A DNA stretch of 64,000 bases from JBNJFY01 sp051747265 (GCA_051747265.1 JBNJFY010000004.1:310001-374000), one strand, 5' to 3'. Positions 9,726 to 19,062 are shown, counted from the first letter of the stretch. Notes: a model not told the origin generated them from the sequence alone. Numbers and translations are program-made.

Positions 9726-11402
9726 TTACATGAATCGTTCAGGATGTTGATCGTCAAAGTCTGTAGCTTCCTGATAGGCTTGACCAACATAGATAATGGT
9801 GCCCTCATCAAAGAGCTTTCCAATGAATGTGATGCTGGTAGGTGTGCCATCTTCTCGGAAGCCATTGGGTAATACCACACAGGGATGACCGGTTAAATTG
9901 GTGACCAACAAGTTGGATCCACCATAGGTAGGGGAGACATATAGATCAACTTCCTGCATGACTTGATGCATCTCGTCAATAAGTTGTCTACGTATTCGGT
10001 TGGCATTGATATATTCTACAGCAGGGATGAATCGAGCCTGACGAAACAAGTTCGGCCACGACCACGGGCGCTGCCACTTCAACTGGTCATCTTTATCAGT
10101 ACGCGTAAGCTCATCAAATGCAGCAGCGGCTTCCGCATTGAGGATATATCCGATTGCATTTACTGGCAGATCCGGTAGCTCGATGGGCTTTAGTGTAGCT
10201 CCCAATGCTTCCAACGTCTCTAAGGTTGCCTGATCCCGCTGTTTATTTTCGTAATCGGATTCAAAGGCAGATTTGAAATATCCGATGGTCAAGGTATCAA
10301 AATCGATTTCTGAGGGGTAGTTAAAGGGCATATCAATAACCGATGGATCTTTTTGATCCGGCCCGTAGATATTATTGAAAACCAAGGCAAGATCTTCGGC
10401 GGAACGAGTAATAGGACCGATTTTATCCATGCTCCAGCTAAGTGCCATGGCACCGTAGCGACTGATCCGGCCAAAGGTAGGGCGGAGTCCGGTAGTCCCG
10501 GTTCGGTTGGATGGGGAAACGATAGAGCCCAATGTCTCGGTCCCGATTGCAAAGGGGACTAAACCCGCGGATGTGGCGGCGGCGGATCCAGCCGAAGATC
10601 CACTAGAACCCTGTTCCAAATTCCATGGATTGTTTGTGCGACCACCATACCAGATATCTCCGTACGCCAGTGCTCCCAGGGTTAATTTAGCTACTAAAAC
10701 CGCGCCAGCATCCTCTAGTTTGTTAATTACAGTAGCCGTTTGATCGATCATCTGGTCTTGGTAAGGAGTGGCTCCCCAAGTGGTTTTATAACCCTGCAAG
10801 GCAAATAAATCTTTAATGCCATAGGGAATACCGTGCAGTGGCCCACGATAGTTACCATTGGCTAACTCCAGATCCATAGCCTTGGCACGTTGCATAGCGC
10901 GATCTTCCAGCAGGGTGATCACCGCCTCTAACTCTGAATCGTGTGCTTTTAGACGATCGAGGAAGGTGCGCGTAAGTTCAACCGAGGTGACTTTTTTATT
11001 TTTGATAAGGCTGGCTAGCTCGGTAACCGAATAAAAAGCGAGCTCATCGAGATCATTCGGACGTTGTACATCTTCAGGGAGATCCCACTGAATAGGATGC
11101 TGAGTTTTATCAAATATGGCCCCCGTGGGAATGGGATTAAATACATTTACCGGTTCCACACTATTCGGAATGGGATGTTCTCGAACAGTTTGATAATCCT
11201 CCCGCAAATCTTGCAATCCGGATAACATGGTATCCACTTCGGATTGGGTGAATTCCAACCCGATCAGTGAAGCAGCTTGATTAATTGTCTGATCAGTGAT
11301 GGCTTGATTGGCTACAAATCCGAGGGCAAAAGCAAAACAGAGTCCAAGGATGAGTCCGGCAGAAAATCGATGATTAGATTTCGTATTAGACATGATGTTC
11401 AA
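9726..11402 (-). CDS. Exported amidase (amidase-signature family)
   Basis: A 558-residue amidase-signature hydrolase of the GatA/amidase superfamily. The N-terminus has a hydrophobic segment at about 13-35 (FSAGLILGLCFAFALGFVANQ), so the enzyme is exported or membrane-anchored. That argues against a GatCAB subunit. Catalytic features are visible: Lys in GIPYGIKDLF, cis-Ser in the GSSGSSAGSAAA loop and the nucleophile Ser in GTETLGSIVSP. A region of about 100 residues before the catalytic domain is of unclear role. The substrate is probably a peptide or other amide in the periplasm; nothing nearby defines it. The gene has its own terminator. Confidence 0.88.
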   Translation of the reverse strand: MNIMSNTKSNHRFSAGLILGLCFAFALGFVANQAITDQTINQAASLIGLEFTQSEVDTMLSGLQDLREDYQTVREHPIPNSVEPVNVFNPIPTGAIFDKTQHPIQWDLPEDVQRPNDLDELAFYSVTELASLIKNKKVTSVELTRTFLDRLKAHDSELEAVITLLEDRAMQRAKAMDLELANGNYRGPLHGIPYGIKDLFALQGYKTTWGATPYQDQMIDQTATVINKLEDAGAVLVAKLTLGALAYGDIWYGGRTNNPWNLEQGSSGSSAGSAAATSAGLVPFAIGTETLGSIVSPSNRTGTTGLRPTFGRISRYGAMALSWSMDKIGPITRSAEDLALVFNNIYGPDQKDPSVIDMPFNYPSEIDFDTLTIGYFKSAFESDYENKQRDQATLETLEALGATLKPIELPDLPVNAIGYILNAEAAAAFDELTRTDKDDQLKWQRPWSWPNLFRQARFIPAVEYINANRIRRQLIDEMHQVMQEVDLYVSPTYGGSNLLVTNLTGHPCVVLPNGFREDGTPTSITFIGKLFDEGTIIYVGQAYQEATDFDDQHPERFM

Positions 11403-11548
11403 TTGATTAGTAAATAGATAGTTATTGAAATAACCCGTTAGTTTCCACGAGCGTTTGATTCTTTACTTTGAATTGTTGCGCAAAGCTCCTATCATCAGAG
11501 TGATCTTTGAAATAGATGAAAATGGTTGCCTATCATACTCGTTTTGAT

Positions 11549-11715
11549 ATGGTATTAAAAGGGAATTTCGTGAAAAACGGAAACTGTACCCGCAACTGTG
11601 ACCTATCTGCTTTGTGCAGAGCGCATGCCCACTTCTTGCCACTGTCTCTATTTGATTAGGGGATGGGAAGGCTGGTAATGCTCCATAGGAAGTCAGGAGA
11701 CCTGCCATTACACCT
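11549..11715 (+). ncRNA. Cobalamin (AdoCbl) riboswitch
   Basis: The leader of the btuB-like gene contains the conserved blocks of the cobalamin riboswitch in the right order. GGGAA and GTGAAA come first (11561-11575), then AACTGTACCCGCAACTGT (11582-11599). The internal box GCCACTG is at 11638-11644, and the terminal B12 box AAGTCAGGAGACCTGCC at 11690-11706. Binding of adenosylcobalamin to this class normally represses downstream B12 uptake genes. It fits the outer-membrane receptor and B12-binding lipoprotein that follow on the same strand. Confidence 0.95.
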
Positions 11716-11717
11716 AT

Positions 11718-11753
11718 TTCACTGAACGCTAACGGGAATATTAGCACAGTGAA
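11718..11753 (+). promoter_or_regulatory. Hairpin in the riboswitch expression platform
   Basis: Directly after the B12 box lies a two-part stem: TTCACTG (11718-11724) pairs with CAGTGAA (11747-11753), and inside it GCTAA (11728-11732) pairs with TTAGC (11741-11745). It has no following T tract, so it is not a simple intrinsic terminator. It covers a GTG at 11749 and ends just before an ATG at 11758, as expected of a translational on/off element if initiation occurs here. That role is an inference. Confidence 0.55.
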
Positions 11754-11886
11754 CCTTATGACACGCAATGATGTGTGGAGTCATGGATCGAACAAAGTTG
11801 GCATACATCCATTTGACTCCGCTACTTACCCCAATTTTATCCTTACTATTCACTCTAAAACCAAGAGTGCGTATATCCATAGCTTG

Positions 11887-13803
11887 ATGAAGCTATGGGG
11901 GCTAATGGTATTCCTATGGGCAAGCATAAACCCTTTGGTTGGATACGGCCAATCAAAAACCAAAGGTGATACCTTGACGTATCAATCCGCGGAAGTCACT
12001 ATCACAGCCACGCGAATCAATGTTCCTTGGAGCAAGCAACCGGTGGCCATACACGCTATTGATTCTATTGCCACTCAATCACTGTCTAGCTCAATTGCTG
12101 ATGTTTTAGCCTCCCAAGCACCATTATTCCTGAAAAATTACGGACCGGGGGGGATTGCCACCTTAAGCCAACGCGGCTTAGGTGCCCACCAAACCCAAGT
12201 TCTTTGGGAAGGCATGGAATTAAATCATCCCATGCTTGGAGTAGTGGATTTATCTCTCTTACCCGCAACAGTGGTATCCAGTATATCAATGGGAGGTTCT
12301 AACCCAAGTTCGGCTTATGGAAGTGGAAGTTTGGGGGGAACTGTTTATATGCAATCCAGCAAAATATCCAAAGGATTACAATTGAGGCAATCCTATAGTC
12401 AGCTGAATAATACAACATCCCAGCTTCAAATGGGATGGGAAGATGAGCCGGAGGTGTGGGAAGTCATGCTATCGGGATCCTATTCCAAGGCACAAAATGA
12501 TTTCCAGTTTGAGAATCCCATTACCCGGCAAAGTGAACAACGGTCGCATAATCAAGTCATTAGCCAACATTTACTGGGAAAAGTTAAATATAGCGGTGAT
12601 CGGGTTGACTGGACTACCCTTGCGTGGTGGAATCGAGCTGACCAGCAGATACCCGGCTCAGTGGTATCATCCAGTAATCAAGCATCGCAGTACGATGAAT
12701 TTATTCGAGGATTGATCCGTGCCCAGTGGTATGGTTGGAAAGGAGCTTGGCGCGCGGAAACCGGTGGTAGTTGGGTACAACTAAACTATGACCAACCCCA
12801 AGCGAATATTCGTAGCCGTAGTACGTCTTATTCAGGAAAGGGAAGTCTGCAATATCGAAGATATCACAGCGATCAGTGGGAATGGAAGGCCAGTACTGAA
12901 TTTAATCTAAAGCACATTCGAACCAACAACTTTGCGGTTGATTATGACCGATCTGTTGCCGCTATACAGTGGCAGGGACAATGGAATATTTATCCGAAAT
13001 GGTCCATATATCCGGCATTCCGCGTAGATCGCTACTCGGATTTTGGGTGGACCATGAGCCCTTCGCTGGGAATCAACTGGGAAATAATTGAACAGCAGAT
13101 CTTTCTATTCGGTAACGCTAGTCGAAATTTCAATGCTCCCACATTCAATGATTTGTACTGGAATCCCGGGGGAGATCCATCCATTAAACCTGAACGCAGT
13201 ATTCAGGTTGAGCTAGGAGTCAAGTGGCTGGATCCACAATGGGGACGTCATCAGATCAGTTCGTATCAATTGTGGATTGAAGACGGCATTCAGTGGTTGC
13301 CTGGAGCAAATAGTGTTTTCGAAGCCCAGAATGTTAAGAACCTTCGGGGTTACGGTATTGAATGGTCGTCTGATCTACCTCTATTGACGGGATATTTACA
13401 ATTGACATGGCTTCACAGAGGAACTTGGACCCGCACAGAAATCGAAGAGGCCCGATTCCGTGATGATGCGGCCGTGGGTCTACAGCTGCCTTATGTTCCG
13501 GAACTCAATGTAAAGGAGCAGCTTTTGGTGAACTTTTGGAAAATGAAGCTACGGCTAAGTGGGCAATGGGTCAGTACCAGATACACCACGGAAGATCATC
13601 TTCGGGCACTGGATCCTTATTGGAACTGGAACTTAGCGGCTAGTTACCAGATCAAATGGGGAGCTAACCACAATAATAATCAGTCCAGCAAGCTTCAGAT
13701 ACATGTAGAAATCAAGAATTTATTCAATGAGCGTTACCAGGTTGTGGAATATTACCCTATGCCCGGTCGCTATATCAAAGGAAGCATTCAAATTACAATC
13801 TAA
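11887..13803 (+). CDS. btuB: TonB-dependent vitamin B12 receptor (BtuB-like)
   Basis: An outer-membrane TonB-dependent receptor: an N-terminal plug domain (SSIADVLASQAPLFLKNYG..., QTQVLWEGMELNHP) and a 22-strand beta-barrel ending in an Ile/aromatic-rich last strand. The cobalamin riboswitch just upstream and the B12-binding lipoprotein gene just downstream identify the cargo as cobalamin. The start chosen (ATG 11887, 638 aa) gives a clean signal peptide, MKLWGLMVFLW...VGYG. The same frame is open back to GTG 11749 and ATG 11758, which would add a 43-46 residue hydrophilic leader. The longer starts would sit directly on the expression-platform hairpin. Function is strongly supported by context; the exact start is not. 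Confidence 0.88.
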   Translation: MKLWGLMVFLWASINPLVGYGQSKTKGDTLTYQSAEVTITATRINVPWSKQPVAIHAIDSIATQSLSSSIADVLASQAPLFLKNYGPGGIATLSQRGLGAHQTQVLWEGMELNHPMLGVVDLSLLPATVVSSISMGGSNPSSAYGSGSLGGTVYMQSSKISKGLQLRQSYSQLNNTTSQLQMGWEDEPEVWEVMLSGSYSKAQNDFQFENPITRQSEQRSHNQVISQHLLGKVKYSGDRVDWTTLAWWNRADQQIPGSVVSSSNQASQYDEFIRGLIRAQWYGWKGAWRAETGGSWVQLNYDQPQANIRSRSTSYSGKGSLQYRRYHSDQWEWKASTEFNLKHIRTNNFAVDYDRSVAAIQWQGQWNIYPKWSIYPAFRVDRYSDFGWTMSPSLGINWEIIEQQIFLFGNASRNFNAPTFNDLYWNPGGDPSIKPERSIQVELGVKWLDPQWGRHQISSYQLWIEDGIQWLPGANSVFEAQNVKNLRGYGIEWSSDLPLLTGYLQLTWLHRGTWTRTEIEEARFRDDAAVGLQLPYVPELNVKEQLLVNFWKMKLRLSGQWVSTRYTTEDHLRALDPYWNWNLAASYQIKWGANHNNNQSSKLQIHVEIKNLFNERYQVVEYYPMPGRYIKGSIQITI

Positions 13804-13855
13804 CTTAAATCATTAAATGGCTCGTATAGAGCCTAAACTAAAAACATATCGGGTT

Positions 13856-14905
13856 ATGAATACAACATCGGGAAAATGGATCACGCTAATAATACTATTG
13901 GTTAGCTTTACTGCCTGTTCGGACAATAGTGATGATGGACCGTCCATTAGTGGGATTTATGTAGTGAATGAAGGAAACTTCAACCAGGGAAATGCCAGTG
14001 TCACTGTTTATAATGCAGAAGCGCAAGATGTGGTGCAGCAGGCATTTGAATCTCAAAATAATCGACCGTTGGGCGATGTGGCCAATAACATCACCCGCAT
14101 TGAAGATCGGCTCTATATCGTCGTAAACAATAGTCATAAAATCGAAGTGGTAAATCCAGACGATCTGAGCAGCATCGGTACCATATCCATACCTGAACAA
14201 GGAAGTCCAAGGAATATCGTAAAGGCAAGAGACGGTATTGCCTACGTAACCAATTTATATGCGAATACGGTGAGTATTGTAGACTTAGAGTCCTTATCGG
14301 TTACCGGAAGTATTGGTGTAGGGAATAACCCAGAAGGAATTGCAGTAGCCAATCAACGAGCATTTGTGGCCAATAGTGGACTGGGAAGTGGAAATACGGT
14401 TACCGTAATTGATGTAACTACCGATGAGGTGATTAATACATTAGATGTTGGGGATAACCCTACCGACATGGTGAAAGATGCGGCCGACCGTATTTGGTTG
14501 GTATGCACGGGAGCTTATAATGACTATAGCGATCCCAATGATGATACGCCCGGATTTTTATACGTGATAAATAGTGGCACCACTTCCATTACTAATTCCA
14601 TAGAGTTGGGAGGACATCCATCAGACATCGCAATAAGTAATAACGAAGGAAAAGTATTTATCCTTAATGAGGGTATTCAAATAATCAGAACCAGTGATCT
14701 GAAGCTGGAAGCCACTTGGGCATTAAATCGGAGTTTATATGCCTTGGGGGTGTCCGAGACAAATAAAACATACGTTTATGGCGCAGATCCCAAAAATTAT
14801 GCACAACAGGGTATGGCTATTAAGTACGATATGAATGGCGTTCCTGTAGATAGTTTTGATACTGGAATAATACCTGGATCATTTTATATGGAAATAGATA
14901 AATAA
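13856..14905 (+). CDS. BtuG-like surface beta-propeller lipoprotein (DUF5074/YVTN type)
   Basis: A 349-residue lipoprotein starting at ATG 13856; an in-frame ATG at 13817 would add 13 hydrophilic residues before the signal peptide. The signal ends in LVSFTAC, and the residues after the Cys (SDNSDDG) resemble the acidic export signal that sends Bacteroidota lipoproteins to the cell surface. The mature part is a beta-propeller with YVTN-like blades, for example AYVTNLYANTVSIVD and AFVANSGL. It begins with the IYVVNEGNF...RPLGDVANNI pattern of DUF5074 proteins. BtuG of Bacteroides, a seven-bladed propeller that captures B12 for BtuB, has this architecture and gene order. It lies 52 bp after btuB. 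Function is inferred from fold and context. Confidence 0.72.
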   Translation: MNTTSGKWITLIILLVSFTACSDNSDDGPSISGIYVVNEGNFNQGNASVTVYNAEAQDVVQQAFESQNNRPLGDVANNITRIEDRLYIVVNNSHKIEVVNPDDLSSIGTISIPEQGSPRNIVKARDGIAYVTNLYANTVSIVDLESLSVTGSIGVGNNPEGIAVANQRAFVANSGLGSGNTVTVIDVTTDEVINTLDVGDNPTDMVKDAADRIWLVCTGAYNDYSDPNDDTPGFLYVINSGTTSITNSIELGGHPSDIAISNNEGKVFILNEGIQIIRTSDLKLEATWALNRSLYALGVSETNKTYVYGADPKNYAQQGMAIKYDMNGVPVDSFDTGIIPGSFYMEIDK

Positions 14906-15058
14906 ATCATTATTAATGAGGTTGAAATATTGCAATTATTAAATTGATATTGCCATGTATAAAATTTAAAAACTAAGATATCAACATGTGGAGAATTTTG
15001 GCATGATGGGATGTGGATAACTTGTTTAGTCCATATTCCGATTGGCTTTCTGAATTTA

Positions 15059-15091
15059 AAATCGCCCTTTGTGATCTGAAAAGGGCGATTT
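15059..15091 (+). terminator. Intrinsic terminator after the btuB-btuG operon
   Basis: The 12-bp perfect arms AAATCGCCCTTT (15059-15070) and AAAGGGCGATTT (15080-15091) enclose a 9-nt loop and are flanked by A and T runs. The hairpin ends the B12-uptake transcript, which isolates it from nrdJ. Confidence 0.75.
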
Positions 15092-15309
15092 CTATTTGTG
15101 TAAATCTAGTTTTGAATTAAATAATTTGCCCATATATACGTTAGCTATATCTGAAAAAAATATATTGTAATGTTTAGCTAGATCTAGTATTAATTTTTTA
15201 TCGTAAAAATGTGGATAACTTCGCCGAAATGTGGAAAAGTTTTCCTCAAATAGGCTTGCCGAGTGGGTGCTTGGCGTCTATATTGTAGGCAACAATTAAC
15301 CGAGGGCTA

Positions 15310-15376
15310 TCGCTTGATGTCGATGTTTTTTTCTATGCTGAAATCCATATCTAAAACTAATTATAACATCAAGCGA
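15310..15376. promoter_or_regulatory. 11-bp inverted repeat in the nrdJ leader
   Basis: TCGCTTGATGT (15310-15320) recurs as its exact reverse complement ACATCAAGCGA (15366-15376), 45 bp apart and 48 bp before the nrdJ start. It could be a paired operator or the base of an RNA stem-loop in the leader. It does not match the NrdR-box pattern that I know. Its function is unknown. Confidence 0.4.
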
Positions 15377-15423
15377 AATGTCTATTCTTTTTCACTAACA
15401 CAGTAATTTATAGGAGAGCCTGC

Positions 15424-18400
15424 ATGAAATTTAATCGCTTCTTTACCCGTGAAGAGTGGGACTCACCTTATGGAGATCTGGAATTCGTGTCGCGTAAGTC
15501 GGAGATCAAAAATCCTGATGGATCCGTTGTATTTCAGATGGATGAGGTCATGGTACCCAAAGATTGGTCACAAGTTGCCACCGACATTATTGCCCAAAAG
15601 TATTTCCGTAAGGCTGGCGTACCCGCAGAAGTCAAAAAAATTGATGAAGAGGGAGTACCCGATTGGTTGAAACCATCCGAGGCTGATGAGAAAGCCATGA
15701 AGGGGTTGGATGAGGATGAAAAATATTCTCACGAATCAGACAGTCGACAAGTATTCCACCGTTTGGCTGGTTGTTGGACTTATTGGGGTTGGAAGCATGA
15801 TTATTTTGACACCGAAGACGATGCTAAAATCTTTTATGAAGAACTCTGCCACATGCTGGCTCGCCAAATGGCGGCTCCCAATAGCCCGCAATGGTTCAAT
15901 ACCGGGCTGTATTGGGCTTATGGTATCAATGGACCGGCACAAGGTCATTATTATGTAGATCCGGAAACCGGCCGGGCCAATAAATCTAAAGATGCCTATA
16001 CCCATCCTCAGCCGCATGCCTGCTTTATCCAGAGTATTGATGATGATCTGGTAAATGAAGGGGGGATTATGGACTTGTGGGTTCGTGAGGCGCGATTGTT
16101 TAAGTACGGATCCGGTACGGGAAGTAACTTCTCCGCCATCCGCGGAGAAGGCGAACCGCTCAGTGGTGGCGGCCAATCTTCTGGCTTAATGAGTTTTCTA
16201 AAAATTGGCGATCGTGCAGCTGGAGCCATTAAGTCGGGTGGTACGACTCGTCGCGCGGCAAAAATGGTATCATTGGATCTAGATCACCCAGATATCGAAG
16301 AGTATGTGAACTGGAAAGTTCGCGAAGAGCAAAAAGTGGCCAGCTTGGTTACTGGATCCAAGGTGAATGAGAAACACCTGAAAAAGATTATCAAGCTGTG
16401 CAATAAGCCTATAGAAATTGACGGCCGAACTTTTAATGGCGCAGTGAGTCGTGATCCCTTAAAGAACAAAGAACTGGGTAAAGCGATTAAGCAGGCTAAA
16501 AATGATAATGTACCGCTGAATTATATCGAGCGGGTAGTCCAACTGGCCGAGCAAGGATTTACCGATCTGGAGTTCGATACCTATGATACCGATTGGAACT
16601 CGGAAGCTTACGGCACCGTGAGCGGACAGAACTCCAACAACTCGGTTCGAGTTCCCAACGACTTCATGAAAGCGGTAGAAGAAGATGATGACTGGCATCT
16701 GTACGGCCGGGTGGAAAAACGCGACGCGGCTGAAGAAGGCCGTGAACCTGAGCCCATGAAAACCCTTCGTGCACGTGAGCTTTGGGATGATATCGCCTAC
16801 GCGGCGTGGTCCAGTGCTGATCCGGGAACACAGTATCATGATACGATTAATGAGTGGCATACCTGTCCGGCAGATGGACCGATCAAAGCCAGTAATCCGT
16901 GTTCTGAGTACATGTTCTTGGATAATACCGCCTGTAACTTGGCGTCTTTAAATCTGCTCAAGTACTATGATGAGGAAAGCGGTAAGTTTGACGTTTCCGC
17001 GCTCCGATTTGCCTCACGTATGTGGACTACTGTACTGGAGATTTCGGTTCTGATGGCGCAGTTTCCATCCAAAGAGATCGCACAGTTATCCTACGATTTC
17101 CGTACGCTTGGACTCGGTTTTGCCAACCTGGGAGCCGCTCTGATGGTTCAGGGTGTACCTTATGATAGTGCAAAAGGAGCCGCAATTTGTGGTTCTTTGA
17201 CCTCAATCATCCACATGTCGGCGTACGCCACCAGTGCTGAAATGGCCGGTGAATTAGGTGCATTTAAGCGCTTCGATGATAACGAAGAGCACATGATGCG
17301 TGTGCTGCGCAATCACCGACGAGCAGCTTATAATGTACCTCCCGAAGAGTATGAAGGACTGACCATCAAGCCGATGGGTATTGACGCCAGCGAATGTCCC
17401 GATTACTTGCTTAAAGCGGCTCGAGAGGATGCTGATCGTGCAGTAGAACAGGGTGAAGAGCACGGATATCGTAATGCTCAGGTAACGGTAGTTGCTCCAA
17501 CAGGTACTACTGGCCTTGTCATGGATTGCGATACGACCGGAATTGAGCCTGATTTCGCGCTAGTGAAATTCAAGAAGCTGGCTGGTGGCGGTTATTTCAA
17601 AATCATCAACCAGAGTGTACCGGGCGCGCTTAAGAAGTTAGGCTACAGCCCTAAAGAGGTTGAAGATATTGTCAATTACGCCAAAGGGCATGGGACCTTG
17701 GACGGTTGTCCGCACATCAATGAAGAAGTACTGCGAGAAAAAGGCTTCGGCGATGAGCAAATTGAAGCCGTCGAGGAAGGCCTTCCCGGTACCTTCGATA
17801 TCAAGTTTGCATTCAATCAGTGGACCTTGGGCGAAGACTTCTGCAAAGAGGTATTGGATCTGACTGAGGAGCAACTCTCCAATCCGCAATACAATATTCT
17901 GCGACACATTGGATTCTCTGAGGAAGAGATTCAGGAAGCCAACGATTATGTCTGTGGTACCATGACGGTTGAGGGCGCTCCCCATTTGAAAGATGAACAC
18001 TTGCCGGTGTTTGACTGTGCCAACCGATGTGGTCGCATTGGTACGCGGTTTATTAAGCCAGAAGGTCATATTCGAATGATGGCCGCTGCACAACCATTCA
18101 TCTCTGGAGCGATCTCCAAGACCATCAACCTGCCTAACGAGGCCACGGTTGAGGATATCAAAGACGCTTATATGAAGTCTTGGAAAATGATGTTGAAAGC
18201 CAACGCGCTCTATCGCGATGGCTCCAAATTAAGTCAACCTCTGAACTCCCTGAGCGATGTGTTCGAAGAGCTGGAAGAGGAAGACTTCGATGAGGAAACC
18301 AAAGAAGCGCAAGATCGCGTGGTTCAAACAGCCGAACGAATTATCCATAAATATGTGGCTGGTCGTAAACGCTTGCCCACCCGCCGAGGCGGCTATACGC

Positions 18401-19038
18401 AAAAAGCCAAAATTGGCGGACAAAGTGTGTATCTGCGCACCGGTGAGTATGACAATGGACAACTGGGCGAAATATTCATCGACATGCATAAAGAAGGTGC
18501 TGCCTTCCGTAGTTTGATGAACTGCTTTGCCATTTCCATTTCTTTGGGGCTGCAACATGGCGTTCCTTTGGAAGAATTTGTGGATGCGTTTGTATTCACC
18601 AAGTTTGAGCCTAGCGGTCATGTAGGTGGAAATCCGCACATTAAGATGAGTACTTCCGTTATTGATTACATTTTCCGTGAACTTGCCGTCAGTTACCTGG
18701 GGCGGGAAGATCTGGCTCATGTTTCTCCGGAAGAGATCGATGTGCGCAAGATGCGTCCTACCGATCAACCGGATCCGGAAATCAAAGACAAGGAGCAGCA
18801 GCTCAATGAGGAGGCCAAGGTAAAACGTCCGGCGGGTGTACCCAATGGAACCCAACCTGAGGCTGATCAAGCTGCCCAAACCAGCGACTTTGTCGATGAG
18901 GCGGAATCCGATTACGATCGGGCCAAGCAGCTGGGATATACCGGTGATGCTTGTCCGGAGTGCGGTAGCATGACTATGGTTCGTAACGGCACCTGTCTCA
19001 AATGCGTCACTTGTGGATCAACTACAGGTTGCTCCTAA
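15424..19038 (+). CDS. nrdJ: Vitamin B12-dependent (class II) ribonucleoside-diphosphate reductase
   Basis: A 1204-residue adenosylcobalamin-dependent ribonucleotide reductase, which makes deoxyribonucleotides in the cytosol by a thiyl-radical mechanism with no oxygen requirement. The ten-stranded barrel carries ASNPCSEYMFL, with the radical Cys493 and Glu495. An N-terminal active-site Cys sits in PHACFIQS, and the phosphate-binding loop is VVAPTGTTG. The C-terminus ends in a four-Cys zinc ribbon (about 1177-1204: CPECG...CVTCG), a feature of long NrdJ proteins that helps re-reduction. The start is supported by AGGAG about 8 bp upstream. It sits just after the B12 uptake operon, which supplies its cofactor, and a DnaA-box cluster lies in its leader. 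Confidence 0.96.
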   Translation: MKFNRFFTREEWDSPYGDLEFVSRKSEIKNPDGSVVFQMDEVMVPKDWSQVATDIIAQKYFRKAGVPAEVKKIDEEGVPDWLKPSEADEKAMKGLDEDEKYSHESDSRQVFHRLAGCWTYWGWKHDYFDTEDDAKIFYEELCHMLARQMAAPNSPQWFNTGLYWAYGINGPAQGHYYVDPETGRANKSKDAYTHPQPHACFIQSIDDDLVNEGGIMDLWVREARLFKYGSGTGSNFSAIRGEGEPLSGGGQSSGLMSFLKIGDRAAGAIKSGGTTRRAAKMVSLDLDHPDIEEYVNWKVREEQKVASLVTGSKVNEKHLKKIIKLCNKPIEIDGRTFNGAVSRDPLKNKELGKAIKQAKNDNVPLNYIERVVQLAEQGFTDLEFDTYDTDWNSEAYGTVSGQNSNNSVRVPNDFMKAVEEDDDWHLYGRVEKRDAAEEGREPEPMKTLRARELWDDIAYAAWSSADPGTQYHDTINEWHTCPADGPIKASNPCSEYMFLDNTACNLASLNLLKYYDEESGKFDVSALRFASRMWTTVLEISVLMAQFPSKEIAQLSYDFRTLGLGFANLGAALMVQGVPYDSAKGAAICGSLTSIIHMSAYATSAEMAGELGAFKRFDDNEEHMMRVLRNHRRAAYNVPPEEYEGLTIKPMGIDASECPDYLLKAAREDADRAVEQGEEHGYRNAQVTVVAPTGTTGLVMDCDTTGIEPDFALVKFKKLAGGGYFKIINQSVPGALKKLGYSPKEVEDIVNYAKGHGTLDGCPHINEEVLREKGFGDEQIEAVEEGLPGTFDIKFAFNQWTLGEDFCKEVLDLTEEQLSNPQYNILRHIGFSEEEIQEANDYVCGTMTVEGAPHLKDEHLPVFDCANRCGRIGTRFIKPEGHIRMMAAAQPFISGAISKTINLPNEATVEDIKDAYMKSWKMMLKANALYRDGSKLSQPLNSLSDVFEELEEEDFDEETKEAQDRVVQTAERIIHKYVAGRKRLPTRRGGYTQKAKIGGQSVYLRTGEYDNGQLGEIFIDMHKEGAAFRSLMNCFAISISLGLQHGVPLEEFVDAFVFTKFEPSGHVGGNPHIKMSTSVIDYIFRELAVSYLGREDLAHVSPEEIDVRKMRPTDQPDPEIKDKEQQLNEEAKVKRPAGVPNGTQPEADQAAQTSDFVDEAESDYDRAKQLGYTGDACPECGSMTMVRNGTCLKCVTCGSTTGCS

Positions 19039-19062
19039 TTGACGGACTTGACTAATTGTGGT

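Larger units (their letters stand above)
14906..15423. other. AT-rich intergenic region with a DnaA-box cluster (candidate oriC or DnaA-regulated promoter)
   Basis: This 518-bp gap has no credible gene. It holds two perfect DnaA boxes (TTATCCACA on the minus strand, at 15012-15020 and 15210-15218). Two one-mismatch boxes lie at 14987-14995 (TTCTCCACA) and 15230-15238 (TTTTCCACA). All four point the same way. Between them are a terminator hairpin and a very AT-rich stretch at about 15100-15205 that could act as an unwinding element. parA-parB lie 14 kb to the right. The region also serves as the leader of nrdJ, and RNR promoters with DnaA boxes are known in E. coli, so either an origin or DnaA control of nrdJ would explain it. 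Confidence 0.5.

Noticed and set aside
11463..11768. Minus-strand open frame of 101 codons
   Set aside because: It lies across the cobalamin riboswitch and its hairpin, so the sequence is explained by the RNA; the protein has no family features.
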